This document shows positions 16,570-24,767 of a DNA stretch of 64,000 nucleotides, in pieces. The notes under the pieces were generated by a model. That model ran no database searches, had not been told where the DNA came from, and saw only the letters and a list, made by a program, of their open reading frames with translations. Source of the DNA: Lactobacillus sp. ESL0679 (lineage in GTDB: Bacteria; Bacillota; Bacilli; Lactobacillales; Lactobacillaceae); NCBI RefSeq assembly GCF_029433515.1, contig NZ_JAQTIG010000005.1:1-64000 (forward strand), given 5' to 3'. The translations under genes were made by a program, and so were the position numbers. The first letter of the stretch is position 1. Each line of letters starts with the position of its first letter.

Positions 16570-17796
16570 ATGGATACAACTAATGAGTACAGTCATGCAC
16601 TAACTACAGACCAGAAGTGGACCATCGCGTCGACTTCATCGGGCTTTATGTTAGAGAACATGGATGTACTTTTTTTATCGTTTGCGATGAGTTCGATGAT
16701 TGCTGATTTGCACCTATCTGGTGGTGCTGCGGGCTTAATTTCATCGATTACGAATTTGGGAATGCTGTTTGGCGGCGTTTCATTTGGCATTTTGGGCGAT
16801 AAAATCGGCCGGGTGAAAACCTTTAGCCACACCGTGATTATTTTTGCAGTAGCTACTGCCTGCATGGCCTTCGCCAATAACATTTATTTGATTTATGTCC
16901 TCCGTTTCTTGGCCGGAATTGGTGCCGGTGGGGAATACGGAGTTGGGATTGCATTAATCGCCGAGGCTTTTCCCAAAAAGGAAATTGGTAAAATGACCTC
17001 AATTGCGGCAGTTGGCGGTCAGGTAGGAGCGATTTTTGCGGCTTTAATTGCGGCTTGGATTATTCCAACGGCTGGCTGGCACATGTTATTTTTGGTTGGA
17101 ATTGTGCCAGTTGTGCTCACGGTTTTCATTAGAAAACACCTGCACGAAAGTCAACAATTTTTAACGGCTAAGGCAGAAGAAAAAGGCTCGCTGCTAGCCA
17201 ATGTTGCTCATAAGATGTTTGCGACACCGCGGCTAGCTTGGCAAAGTCTGGGCTTAATGATTATGATGACAGTCCAAATCGCTGGCTACTTTGGTCTAAT
17301 GAATTGGCTGCCGACGATTGTGCAAAAGCAATTAAATTTAAACGTAGCAAATTCTAGCCTGTGGATGATTGCAACCATTGTTGGCATGAGCATTGGAATG
17401 ATGACCTTTGGTACCATCTTCGATCATTTTGGCCCGCGCCGTGCATTTGCTATTTTCCTAATTGGTTCAGCCATCATGGTTTATACCTTGAGCTTGGCAA
17501 CTAACATGATCACACTGCTAATCATTGGCGCGATTGTTGGTTTCTTTTCTAACGGGATGTTTGGTGGCTACGGTGCAGTGATTAGCCGCCTATACCCAAC
17601 GGAAATTAGATCGAGCGCTAATAATATTATTGTCAATATCGGCCGCGCCGTCGGTGGCTTTTCATCAGTCGTCATTGGCATTTTAATGGACTACTATAAT
17701 TTAACGGTTGTAATGGGCTTTTTATCAAGCTTGTATGTTATCAGCCTGTTAATTATGATTAGCTTGCCAGGATTAAAAAATTTAACAAATAACTAA
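16570..17796 (+). CDS. MFS transporter (12 TM)
   Basis: A 408-residue major facilitator with about 12 hydrophobic segments. The loop 2-3 signature GILGDKIGRVKTF (about residues 76-88) and the repeat GTIFDHFGPRRAF are present. The N-terminal charge pattern and GxxxGGEYG at TM4 resemble the aromatic-acid/H+ symporter and sugar-porter subgroups, so uptake of an organic acid is plausible, but the substrate is open. GGAGG lies 7 bases before the ATG. Monocistronic, followed by a terminator. Confidence 0.85.
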   Translation: MDTTNEYSHALTTDQKWTIASTSSGFMLENMDVLFLSFAMSSMIADLHLSGGAAGLISSITNLGMLFGGVSFGILGDKIGRVKTFSHTVIIFAVATACMAFANNIYLIYVLRFLAGIGAGGEYGVGIALIAEAFPKKEIGKMTSIAAVGGQVGAIFAALIAAWIIPTAGWHMLFLVGIVPVVLTVFIRKHLHESQQFLTAKAEEKGSLLANVAHKMFATPRLAWQSLGLMIMMTVQIAGYFGLMNWLPTIVQKQLNLNVANSSLWMIATIVGMSIGMMTFGTIFDHFGPRRAFAIFLIGSAIMVYTLSLATNMITLLIIGAIVGFFSNGMFGGYGAVISRLYPTEIRSSANNIIVNIGRAVGGFSSVVIGILMDYYNLTVVMGFLSSLYVISLLIMISLPGLKNLTNN

Positions 17797-17803
17797 AAAT
17801 AAT

Positions 17804-17848
17804 AGCCATTATGATCGAGCTACAAGACCCGGAATAATGGCTTTTTTG
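17804..17848 (+). terminator. Terminator after the MFS gene
   Basis: AGCCATTAT/ATAATGGCT stem, 21-base loop, then T6. Confidence 0.82.
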
Positions 17849-17889
17849 GTTGTTGAGTGAAATATTTTTACAAAATTTTTTAAAAAATG

Positions 17890-17918
17890 TTGTAACAGTA
17901 TTTTAAATATAATATAAT
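17890..17918 (+). promoter_or_regulatory. Promoter of the muropeptide-type operon
   Basis: TTGTAA (17890-17895), 17-bp spacer, TATAAT (17913-17918), about 45 bases before the first gene. Confidence 0.78.
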
Positions 17919-17923
17919 TATTT

Positions 17924-17937
17924 TGTAAGCGATTACT
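17924..17937 (+). promoter_or_regulatory. cre site (CcpA operator)
   Basis: TGTAAGCGATTACT matches the cre consensus TGWAANCGNTNWCA at 13 of 14 positions. It covers the expected transcription start, so repression by CcpA in rich sugar is expected. Confidence 0.75.
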
Positions 17938-17964
17938 AAATAAACAAAATGAGAGTTAATTAAT

Positions 17965-18768
17965 ATGATTGATAATAGTCAAATTGAAACGGAAATGTTT
18001 TATTCTCCTAGTTTAAAATTGGACTGGAATTACGATGTTTATTTGCCTAGCGGCTATGATGAGAAGTCGGGGGACAAATACCCTGTATTATATTTACTGC
18101 ATGGACTAGGCGGTAATCATCGTAATTTATTAGAACGATTTGACTCTCAACAAATGCTTGATGAGCTGGTTAAGCAAACAGGTCAAAAGCTGATTGTTGT
18201 TTTTGTTGATGGCTTTAATTCTTTCTATATCAATGGGCAAAATGGCGGGATGCAGATGGAAGATGCTGTGATGCAAGATTTAGTACCGCTGATTGAGAAA
18301 AATTATCAGATTGCGCAAAAGCGGTCGCAACATTCAATCGGCGGTATCTCGATGGGCGGCTATGGTGCGGCTCGTTTGGCATTGAAGTATGCGGATTACT
18401 GGTCCAGTGCGATTTTGATTTCGCCGGCTGTTTGGCAACATTTGCCATTAGATAATAAGTTTAGAAAGACGTTGCATGCATGGCAAAGTGCTAAGGAAGC
18501 TTGGTCTGAACAATTTTATGAACAAGTCTTTCCAACAAATTATCTCAAAAAAGGCCAGGATGTCAGCTTTTATGTTGAGTCTACAGCTAAAGATACGGTG
18601 GTACCAATCGCTGATGTTGCTTCATTTGTTAACAAATTAACGCAACATCAAGTCAAGACCAAGTTCATTCAGGATAACATTGACGACCACAATTGGACTT
18701 ATTGGGCAAAGGTAGCACCGCAAGCTTACCAGTGGGTTATTAAACAATTTAAGAAGGCTAGGAAGTAG
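17965..18768 (+). CDS. Alpha/beta-hydrolase esterase (EstA/esterase D-like), cytoplasmic
   Basis: A 267-residue serine hydrolase of the tributyrin-esterase / S-formylglutathione-hydrolase-like family. The oxyanion region LLHGLGGNHRN (about 44-54), the nucleophile elbow GGISMGGYGA (Ser near residue 130), and a C-terminal Asp/His pair (DDHNW, near 233) complete the triad. No signal peptide, so it acts inside the cell. First gene of a cre-controlled operon with an amidase-like protein, sugar kinase, PTS and MupG-like hydrolase. In that setting it might remove O-acetyl groups from imported sugars, which is inference. GAGAGTTAA is the ribosome site. Confidence 0.82.
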   Translation: MIDNSQIETEMFYSPSLKLDWNYDVYLPSGYDEKSGDKYPVLYLLHGLGGNHRNLLERFDSQQMLDELVKQTGQKLIVVFVDGFNSFYINGQNGGMQMEDAVMQDLVPLIEKNYQIAQKRSQHSIGGISMGGYGAARLALKYADYWSSAILISPAVWQHLPLDNKFRKTLHAWQSAKEAWSEQFYEQVFPTNYLKKGQDVSFYVESTAKDTVVPIADVASFVNKLTQHQVKTKFIQDNIDDHNWTYWAKVAPQAYQWVIKQFKKARK

Positions 18769-18772
18769 TGTA

Positions 18773-20581
18773 ATGGTTGAACAAGTAACATTTAAGCGGC
18801 TTGAAGGTGAGCCGCAAGGAGCTTTTCAAGTCAACGCAATTTATCCAGAGAAAGTGCCATTGGCTAATGTGGCGACGGCGCTACTTAACAACCAAATGCA
18901 ATATTTTACTTCATATCAAGGTCAAGGCGAGCTGGATATCTTGCTGGAGAAACCAGTTGATTTGTCATTGTTTATCAATGGCCAGGAAATTAGCCTTGCC
19001 CAATTACCTGTTAAGGTTTGGCTGGCGCTGGATTTGTCTAAGTTGACCGTTAATGGTCGAAATAAATTGCAGCTTGCTGGTACGTTTAATGAAGGTAAAG
19101 TACATCTTAAAATTCCGTTTCTAGTGTTGCAAAATCACGCTGAAGATACGGAAAATCGTGATAATGATGGCTTTAACTTAATCGATAACCTGATTAATAA
19201 CCAAATTAAGTTTGGCTTTCCATCAGCGCAATTGGTTGTGGTTCATAATGGCCAAATCGTTAAACAGTCTACTTATGGCCGAGTTAATAGCTATTCGCCA
19301 GATGGCAAAAGACTGACAACTGCGCCCAAGGTAACTGATGAAACTCTCTATGACATTGCCTCCAATACTAAAATGTGGGCTACCAACTTGGCGCTGCAAA
19401 AGTTGGTCTATGAGAAAAAATTGACAATTAAAAGTAGAGTTGCTGATATTTTTCCTGAATTTAAGGATCAGTCGCAAGATAAAATTAAGGGCAAGGATGA
19501 TTTAACAATTCAAGATATTTTGGAACATCAGGCTGGCTTCCCTGCTGATCCCCAATATTTTGATAATCATAACGAATTAGCTGATAAAATTTATACGCAG
19601 AATCGTGACGAAATTTTAGCTAAAATTATCGCAACCCCACTAAGTTATCAACCGGGAACAAAGACAATTTATTCGGACGTTGATTACATGCTTTTGGGCT
19701 TGATTATCGAAAAAATCACGGGTCAACGAGAAGATGACTACGTAAGAGAGAATATTTATCAACCATTGGGACTTAAACATATTGCTTTTAATCCTTTGCA
19801 ACATGGCTTTCAGCGTGCGGAAACTGCTGCTACTGAACTTGATGGTAATACCTTTGCTGGGACGGCAGATTTTAATCATGTTCGTACGACGACAATTCAA
19901 GGAGAAGTGCATGACTCTAAGGCCTATTACACAATGAAGGGCATTAGTGGACATGCCGGATTGTTTAGCAATGCGACGGATTTAGCAGTTTTAGCGCAGT
20001 TGGTACTCAATCATGGTGGCTACGGTCGAAAGCAACTATTTGACCTTGATACTTTGGCAGAGTTTGCTAAGCCGAAGTCGACCGATCCTACCTTTGGCTT
20101 GGGTTGGCGGCGGCAGGCAGATTCAGGCTATGCGCGGATTTTTTCTAATGCTCCGACTGCTAATACGATTGGCCATACTGGTTGGACTGGAACATTGAGC
20201 TTAGTAGACTTTGAACAACAGACTGTGATTATTTTGTTAACTAACAAGCGTAATTCGCCGCTCATTGATGGGCAAAAGAAGGATTTTGTCGGTGATCATT
20301 ATTTAGTTGGCAAATATGGTGACATTGTTAGTTTGGTTTATTCGGCACTTGATGGTGATAGTTTTGCCGCAAATAACCAGAAGCTATGGGGGCTAATTCA
20401 GACGCGATACCAGCAGTTAAGTCAGCAGCCTGAATTAGCAACTTTGGCTGATAAGCATGACTTGGCCGCTATTTATCAGACATTAGTTGATCGCAGCCAG
20501 CAAGACGTAGCGGCAAAAAATGTTTTAGATTCTGCTTTAGGACAAAAAATCAAAAATTTTGTAAACAGCAATGAGGCATAA
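18773..20581 (+). CDS. Beta-lactamase-fold serine hydrolase (AmiE/YbbE-like), cytoplasmic
   Basis: A 602-residue protein. Residues 1-125 form an accessory, probably beta-rich domain I do not recognise. From about 130 the serine beta-lactamase/class C fold follows with S197-N-T-K200, Y300-S-D and H468-T-G, plus EVHDSKAYY and GISGHAGLFSN, motifs shared with YbbE/YfeW-type proteins. YbbE of Bacillus (AmiE) cleaves the peptide from MurNAc outside the cell. This one has no signal peptide and should work on material brought in by the PTS downstream. It starts 4 bases after the esterase and ends 2 bases before the kinase. The amidase assignment is by analogy; an esterase role is the alternative. Confidence 0.78.
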   Translation: MVEQVTFKRLEGEPQGAFQVNAIYPEKVPLANVATALLNNQMQYFTSYQGQGELDILLEKPVDLSLFINGQEISLAQLPVKVWLALDLSKLTVNGRNKLQLAGTFNEGKVHLKIPFLVLQNHAEDTENRDNDGFNLIDNLINNQIKFGFPSAQLVVVHNGQIVKQSTYGRVNSYSPDGKRLTTAPKVTDETLYDIASNTKMWATNLALQKLVYEKKLTIKSRVADIFPEFKDQSQDKIKGKDDLTIQDILEHQAGFPADPQYFDNHNELADKIYTQNRDEILAKIIATPLSYQPGTKTIYSDVDYMLLGLIIEKITGQREDDYVRENIYQPLGLKHIAFNPLQHGFQRAETAATELDGNTFAGTADFNHVRTTTIQGEVHDSKAYYTMKGISGHAGLFSNATDLAVLAQLVLNHGGYGRKQLFDLDTLAEFAKPKSTDPTFGLGWRRQADSGYARIFSNAPTANTIGHTGWTGTLSLVDFEQQTVIILLTNKRNSPLIDGQKKDFVGDHYLVGKYGDIVSLVYSALDGDSFAANNQKLWGLIQTRYQQLSQQPELATLADKHDLAAIYQTLVDRSQQDVAAKNVLDSALGQKIKNFVNSNEA

Positions 20582-20583
20582 CA

Positions 20584-21456
20584 ATGAAATATCGGATTGG
20601 GATTGATAGCGGCGGCACCCATATTGTTGCCCGCGGTTTTGATAGCCAAGGTAAGTGCTTGAAAGAAGCGACAGCTGGCGTTGGAAATATTTTTCTAGAT
20701 TCACAAACAGCAATTAGCAACTTGATTCAAGTAATTAATGAATTGACTTCATCGCTTGGCAAAGAAGATTGCACCAAAATTTTAGTCGGCATTGCCGGAC
20801 TGGAAACCAGCGGCAATGCGGCGGAGGTAACAGCAGAACTAGAGTCAAAATTGCAGCTTAAAGTTCAGCTAGTTAGTGACGCTAAGTTAGCATTAATCAA
20901 TGGATTGCACGGTCAGGATGGCACGCTGGTAATTGCCGGCACTGGTTCAATTGTCTATGGCGTTAATCAAAATCAGACCTATCGGTTTGGTGGTTGGGGC
21001 AACTTGCTTGATGATGTTGGTAGCGGCTATCAAATTGCAATAACAGCGATTAAACTCGCACTGCGTAAATATGATGAGGGTCAGACTACTTCTTTAGGAA
21101 GATTATTAATGCAGTTAGCAGCGGTAACTACGATGCCGGCATTAGTGAAAAAATGCTATGAACTGACTCGCGACCAAATTGCTGCTTTTGCGAAAAAAAT
21201 TGCCCGCTTGGCTGAAAACGACCTTTTGGCTAAGCAAGCACTCGATGAGCAGGCGGATGCGTTAGCTACTGAAGTAATCGGTTTACTAAATCGTTACAAA
21301 AAGTCTGTACCAACGCAGCTAGCATTATCGGGATCAGTCTTAGTTAATAATGCACAATTTAGACAGCGACTACTTAAGCAAGTCATGCAAAGCTATCCAC
21401 AAATCGATGCTCATATTGTGAATAATAATAACAGCTGTGCTGTTTTATATATATAG
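20584..21456 (+). CDS. BadF/BadG-type sugar kinase (GlcNAc/MurNAc kinase-like)
   Basis: A 290-residue ASKHA-fold kinase. The phosphate-1 loop GIDSGGTH (about residues 5-12), LVSDAKLAL (about 98), the phosphate-2 loop IAGTGSIVYG (about 117-126) and GGWGNLLDDVGSG (about 135-147) are typical of N-acetylglucosamine kinase and MurK. Predicted job: phosphorylate the unphosphorylated amino sugar freed when a phosphorylated disaccharide is split by the MupG-like enzyme of the same operon. GlcNAc versus MurNAc cannot be decided here. Its ribosome site lies in the end of the upstream gene. Confidence 0.82.
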   Translation: MKYRIGIDSGGTHIVARGFDSQGKCLKEATAGVGNIFLDSQTAISNLIQVINELTSSLGKEDCTKILVGIAGLETSGNAAEVTAELESKLQLKVQLVSDAKLALINGLHGQDGTLVIAGTGSIVYGVNQNQTYRFGGWGNLLDDVGSGYQIAITAIKLALRKYDEGQTTSLGRLLMQLAAVTTMPALVKKCYELTRDQIAAFAKKIARLAENDLLAKQALDEQADALATEVIGLLNRYKKSVPTQLALSGSVLVNNAQFRQRLLKQVMQSYPQIDAHIVNNNNSCAVLYI

Positions 21457-21493
21457 TTGGTAGTAAAATAAACAACGAAAGAAGGTGAGGCCA

Positions 21494-21823
21494 ATGGATG
21501 GAATTGAGCAGATTGCTTTTGAAATGATTAGCAATACTGGGGAAGCACGATCATTACTGATGAAGGTAATTGATGATGCTGACAAAGGGAATTTTGACAA
21601 CTGCGAAGCTGATTTTAAACAAGCAAATGAATGCTTGAAGACCGCACAAAATGTGCATTTAAAGGTGATTAGCTCCGAAGCAAATCAGAAAAAACTGCCA
21701 TTTAGTATCTTATTAGTACACGCTGAAGATCAAATGATGGCGGCAGAATTAATTCGTGATTTAGCCCAATATATTGTCAATTTGAACAAAAAATTAGTTG
21801 GGCTTGAAGATAAGACAAAATAA
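21494..21823 (+). CDS. PTS Lac-family EIIA
   Basis: A 109-residue IIA of the lactose/cellobiose/chitobiose family, carrying phosphate from HPr to EIIB. All-helical, with the phospho-His in LLVHAEDQMM (about residue 75). I chose ATG 21494 because GAAGGTGAGG precedes it. The in-frame GTG at 21485 lies inside that ribosome site. Confidence 0.9.
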   Translation: MDGIEQIAFEMISNTGEARSLLMKVIDDADKGNFDNCEADFKQANECLKTAQNVHLKVISSEANQKKLPFSILLVHAEDQMMAAELIRDLAQYIVNLNKKLVGLEDKTK

Positions 21824-21859
21824 TTTTAATAAATGTATTTACTTTAGAAGGAGGTACAC

Positions 21860-23161
21860 ATGAAATTTAATTCAGAAAAAATAGCTAACGGAATGGCTAA
21901 AATAGCCGGGAACCGTTACATGCAGGCTATTGCTAACGGGATGTCTGTTATTATTCCTGTTTCAATTGCTAGCTCGATTTTTACTTTAATTGCACAAATA
22001 CCGTTACCATTTATTAAACAAAACTTGGCTGCATTGCAGCTGCCAGTTACGTTTTCAATTGGCTTAATGGGACTATATTCTTGTTATTCAATCGCTGCGC
22101 ATTTAGCAAAGTCTTACAAACTTGATACTAATTCTAGTGCTGTAATTTCGGTCATGGTCTATCTGCTGTTAGCTATTACGCCAGAAACAATTACGCCGCA
22201 AGCTGCTAAAGCGACAGGCTTACCTGCAGGAACTGTTTTTCCAACGACTAACTTTGGTTCTTACGGGCTTTTCACAGCCATGTTATCAGCTTGTGTTTGT
22301 GTTTGGGTGATTCATTTCTTTAAGGAAAAGAACTTAGTTATTAAGATGCCAGATGTGATGCCACCTGCAGTTTCCAGTGCGTTTACGTCATTGATCCCAG
22401 CAGCTGTATTAATTATTGTTGCATGGTTTATCAAGGCTGCCTTACACTTCGATCTTAATACAGCTTTACTTAACTTGCTGCAACCACTAGCACAATTTGG
22501 TAAAGACAATTTGATTTCTGTCTTAGTACCAATCTTCTTTAACTCACTGTTTTGGATGTTTGGGATTCACGGTGCGATTACTTCAACTCCTGTTGTACCA
22601 TACTGGTATGCACACTTGAATGCTAATATGGCAGCAATTACCCACGGTGCAACTGCTGCAACAGTGCCTCACTTTATGACTGAGCAATTCTTACAATTCT
22701 TTGTTTATATTGGTGGCTCTGGTTCGATTTTAGGTTTGTGTATTTTGTTAGCTTTCCTATCAAAGTCTAAAACCGGTAAGGCAATGGGTGCAGTTGTATT
22801 AGTACCAAGTATTTTTAACATTAATGAACCAATTATCTTTGGTCTGCCAATTGTGTTGAACCCATACTTTGCTGCTCCATTTATTTTAGCTCCAATGGCT
22901 GACGGTATCATTACTTGGGCTGCAACAGTTGCAGGATTACTTAATAAGACAACAGCAATCGTTCCTTGGGTTTTGCCTGGGCCAATCGGAGCATTCTTTG
23001 CTACTGGTTATGACTGGAGAGCAATTGTTATTGGTATCATTAACATTATTGTATCAATGATAATTTACTTCCCATTCTTTAAGATGTGGGATAGACATCA
23101 AGTTAAGGTTGAAGCTGAAATTGAGGCTGAAGAAGAAGCTGGAGCTACGGTTGAAGCTTAA
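21860..23161 (+). CDS. PTS Lac-family EIIC
   Basis: A 433-residue permease with about ten TM segments. Family landmarks: FGIHGAITSTPVVPYWYAH (about 235) and SIFNINEPIIFGLPIVLNP (about 315-333), the sugar-site loop. An acidic tail rich in Glu/Ala ends the protein. Ribosome site AAGGAGGT. By family it takes up a beta-linked disaccharide. The operon partners point to an amino-sugar disaccharide such as MurNAc-GlcNAc rather than cellobiose. Confidence 0.92.
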   Translation: MKFNSEKIANGMAKIAGNRYMQAIANGMSVIIPVSIASSIFTLIAQIPLPFIKQNLAALQLPVTFSIGLMGLYSCYSIAAHLAKSYKLDTNSSAVISVMVYLLLAITPETITPQAAKATGLPAGTVFPTTNFGSYGLFTAMLSACVCVWVIHFFKEKNLVIKMPDVMPPAVSSAFTSLIPAAVLIIVAWFIKAALHFDLNTALLNLLQPLAQFGKDNLISVLVPIFFNSLFWMFGIHGAITSTPVVPYWYAHLNANMAAITHGATAATVPHFMTEQFLQFFVYIGGSGSILGLCILLAFLSKSKTGKAMGAVVLVPSIFNINEPIIFGLPIVLNPYFAAPFILAPMADGIITWAATVAGLLNKTTAIVPWVLPGPIGAFFATGYDWRAIVIGIINIIVSMIIYFPFFKMWDRHQVKVEAEIEAEEEAGATVEA

Positions 23162-23183
23162 TTAAAATTCAGGAGGAAATATA

Positions 23184-23495
23184 ATGAAAATTTTATTATC
23201 ATGTAGTGGTGGTATGAGTTCATCATTAATTGCGAACGGCCTCGAAAAAGAAGGCAAAAAACGTGGAATTGATCTTAAAGTTCAAGCTACAGGAACCGAA
23301 AATGTTGCTGATGATTTAAATAATGCTGACTATGATGTTGTCTTGCTTGCACCACAGGCTGTTTATCGCAGAAAAGTGGTCGAAGAAGAAGCTGGTAATC
23401 ATGATGTAAAATTCGTAATGATTCCAAGGACGATGTATAATCCACTTGCTGTTGGTAAATTACTTGATTTGGTTAATGAAGAATTAGCAAAGTAA
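23184..23495 (+). CDS. PTS Lac-family EIIB
   Basis: A 103-residue IIB with the phospho-cysteine near the N-terminus (LLSCSGGMSSSL, Cys7) and the APQ motif (LLAPQAVYRRK). It completes the IIA-IIC-IIB set. AGGAGG lies 7 bases before the ATG. Confidence 0.92.
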   Translation: MKILLSCSGGMSSSLIANGLEKEGKKRGIDLKVQATGTENVADDLNNADYDVVLLAPQAVYRRKVVEEEAGNHDVKFVMIPRTMYNPLAVGKLLDLVNEELAK

Positions 23496-23521
23496 GTTTG
23501 AATTAATGGGAGAGTGTAGCT

Positions 23522-24610
23522 ATGACAATGCGAAGTATAGGATTATCAATATATCCTGATCATAGTGATGTAAAAAAGGATGAAGAATACCTTTTATTAG
23601 GCGAAAAATATGGCTTTAGCAGAATCTTTATGAGTATGCTGGAAGCTAAAGATGTTGAGGCAACAAAGAAAAAATATCAACATATTATTGAATTTGGTAA
23701 TCAGCATGGCTTTAAGACAACTCTTGATGTTGCTCCACGAATCTTTAAGCAATTGGGGATTTCATATACTGATCTTTCTTTCTTTAAAGAAATTGGAGCT
23801 GCAGCAATTAGGCTGGATGAAGGTTTCGATGGCTTAACTGAAGCAGCATTATCGTATAATCCAGAGCACATGATAATTGAATTGAATATGAGCAATAACA
23901 CTGGGTATTTGGATAATATTTTAAGCTATCAGGCTAATGAACCCTTTATATATGGTTGTCATAACTTTTATCCTCAGGTTGGTTGTGGACTAGACGATGA
24001 TTTCTTTATTGCTGCCACTAAGAACTTCAAGAAACATGGTATTCATACTGCTGCGTTTGTTTCAAGTCAATGTGGTAAACATGGTCCATGGGACGTTAAT
24101 GATGGCTTGCCAACACGAGAGTCTGACCGTAATTTACCAATTGAGGTTCAAGCTAAGTCTTTATTTATGACTAACTTGATTGATGATGTCATTATTGGTA
24201 ATTCTTATGCTAGCGAAGAAGAACTGCGTCGATTAAGCGAGCTTGATCGGTATAAGCTATACTTTGATGTTGATATAATGCCGAAGATCAATCCGTTAGA
24301 AAAACAGATATTGTTAAAAGATGCCCATTTCCGTCGTGGAGATAGCAATGCGCTGGTAGCACGATCAACAATGCCTCGTGTTTGGCATCATGATGATAAA
24401 AATCTTGTTCATGATAATACTCAACAATTTGAAATTGGTGATATTTTGATTGGAAATGATAACTTTGGTATTTATAAGAATGAATTACAAGTAGTTTTGC
24501 AACCACATAGTGATCCACGTAAAAATAAAGTTGCAAGTATTGATCCTAATGAGTTATCGCTATTAAAGTATTTACAACCGTGGACTAAGTTTGGCTTTAC
24601 TGCTCGTTAA
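23522..24610 (+). CDS. mupG: DUF871 / MupG-like 6-phospho-N-acetylmuramidase
   Basis: A 362-residue protein of the DUF871 family, whose studied member MupG of Staphylococcus aureus splits MurNAc-6P-GlcNAc in the cytosol. Family features: GLSIYPDHSDVKKDEEYL start, an (alpha/beta)8 domain to about 240 with HNFYPQVGCGLDDDFF near 149, and a C-terminal cyclophilin-like domain ending in PNELSLLKYLQPW. As last gene of the PTS operon it should cleave the incoming 6-phosphorylated disaccharide. MurQ, needed to convert MurNAc-6P, is not in this window. Confidence 0.85.
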   Translation: MTMRSIGLSIYPDHSDVKKDEEYLLLGEKYGFSRIFMSMLEAKDVEATKKKYQHIIEFGNQHGFKTTLDVAPRIFKQLGISYTDLSFFKEIGAAAIRLDEGFDGLTEAALSYNPEHMIIELNMSNNTGYLDNILSYQANEPFIYGCHNFYPQVGCGLDDDFFIAATKNFKKHGIHTAAFVSSQCGKHGPWDVNDGLPTRESDRNLPIEVQAKSLFMTNLIDDVIIGNSYASEEELRRLSELDRYKLYFDVDIMPKINPLEKQILLKDAHFRRGDSNALVARSTMPRVWHHDDKNLVHDNTQQFEIGDILIGNDNFGIYKNELQVVLQPHSDPRKNKVASIDPNELSLLKYLQPWTKFGFTAR

Positions 24611-24648
24611 TAGTTAATTAAACTCTATAAAAAATATTCAATTTTATG

Positions 24649-24680
24649 CACTTTAAGTGATTATGCTTAAAGTGTTTTTT
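24649..24680 (+). terminator. Terminator of the mupG operon
   Basis: CACTTTAAG/CTTAAAGTG stem, 8-base loop, then T6. Confidence 0.88.
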
Positions 24681-24703
24681 GATGTAAATTTATAAATTTT
24701 TAC

Positions 24704-24742
24704 ATCAAAAATATCCTATTGATAACATCTTATCAATAGGAT
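24704..24742 (-). terminator. Terminator of the fucosidase gene
   Basis: A perfect 13-bp inverted repeat, ATCCTATTGATAA/TTATCAATAGGAT (24713-24742), followed on the minus strand by ATTTTTG. A further palindrome (GATGTAAA...TTTACATC, 24681-24706) lies between it and the plus-strand terminator. Confidence 0.8.
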
Positions 24743-24767
24743 GAAGTATTATTATTTTTAATTTGAT

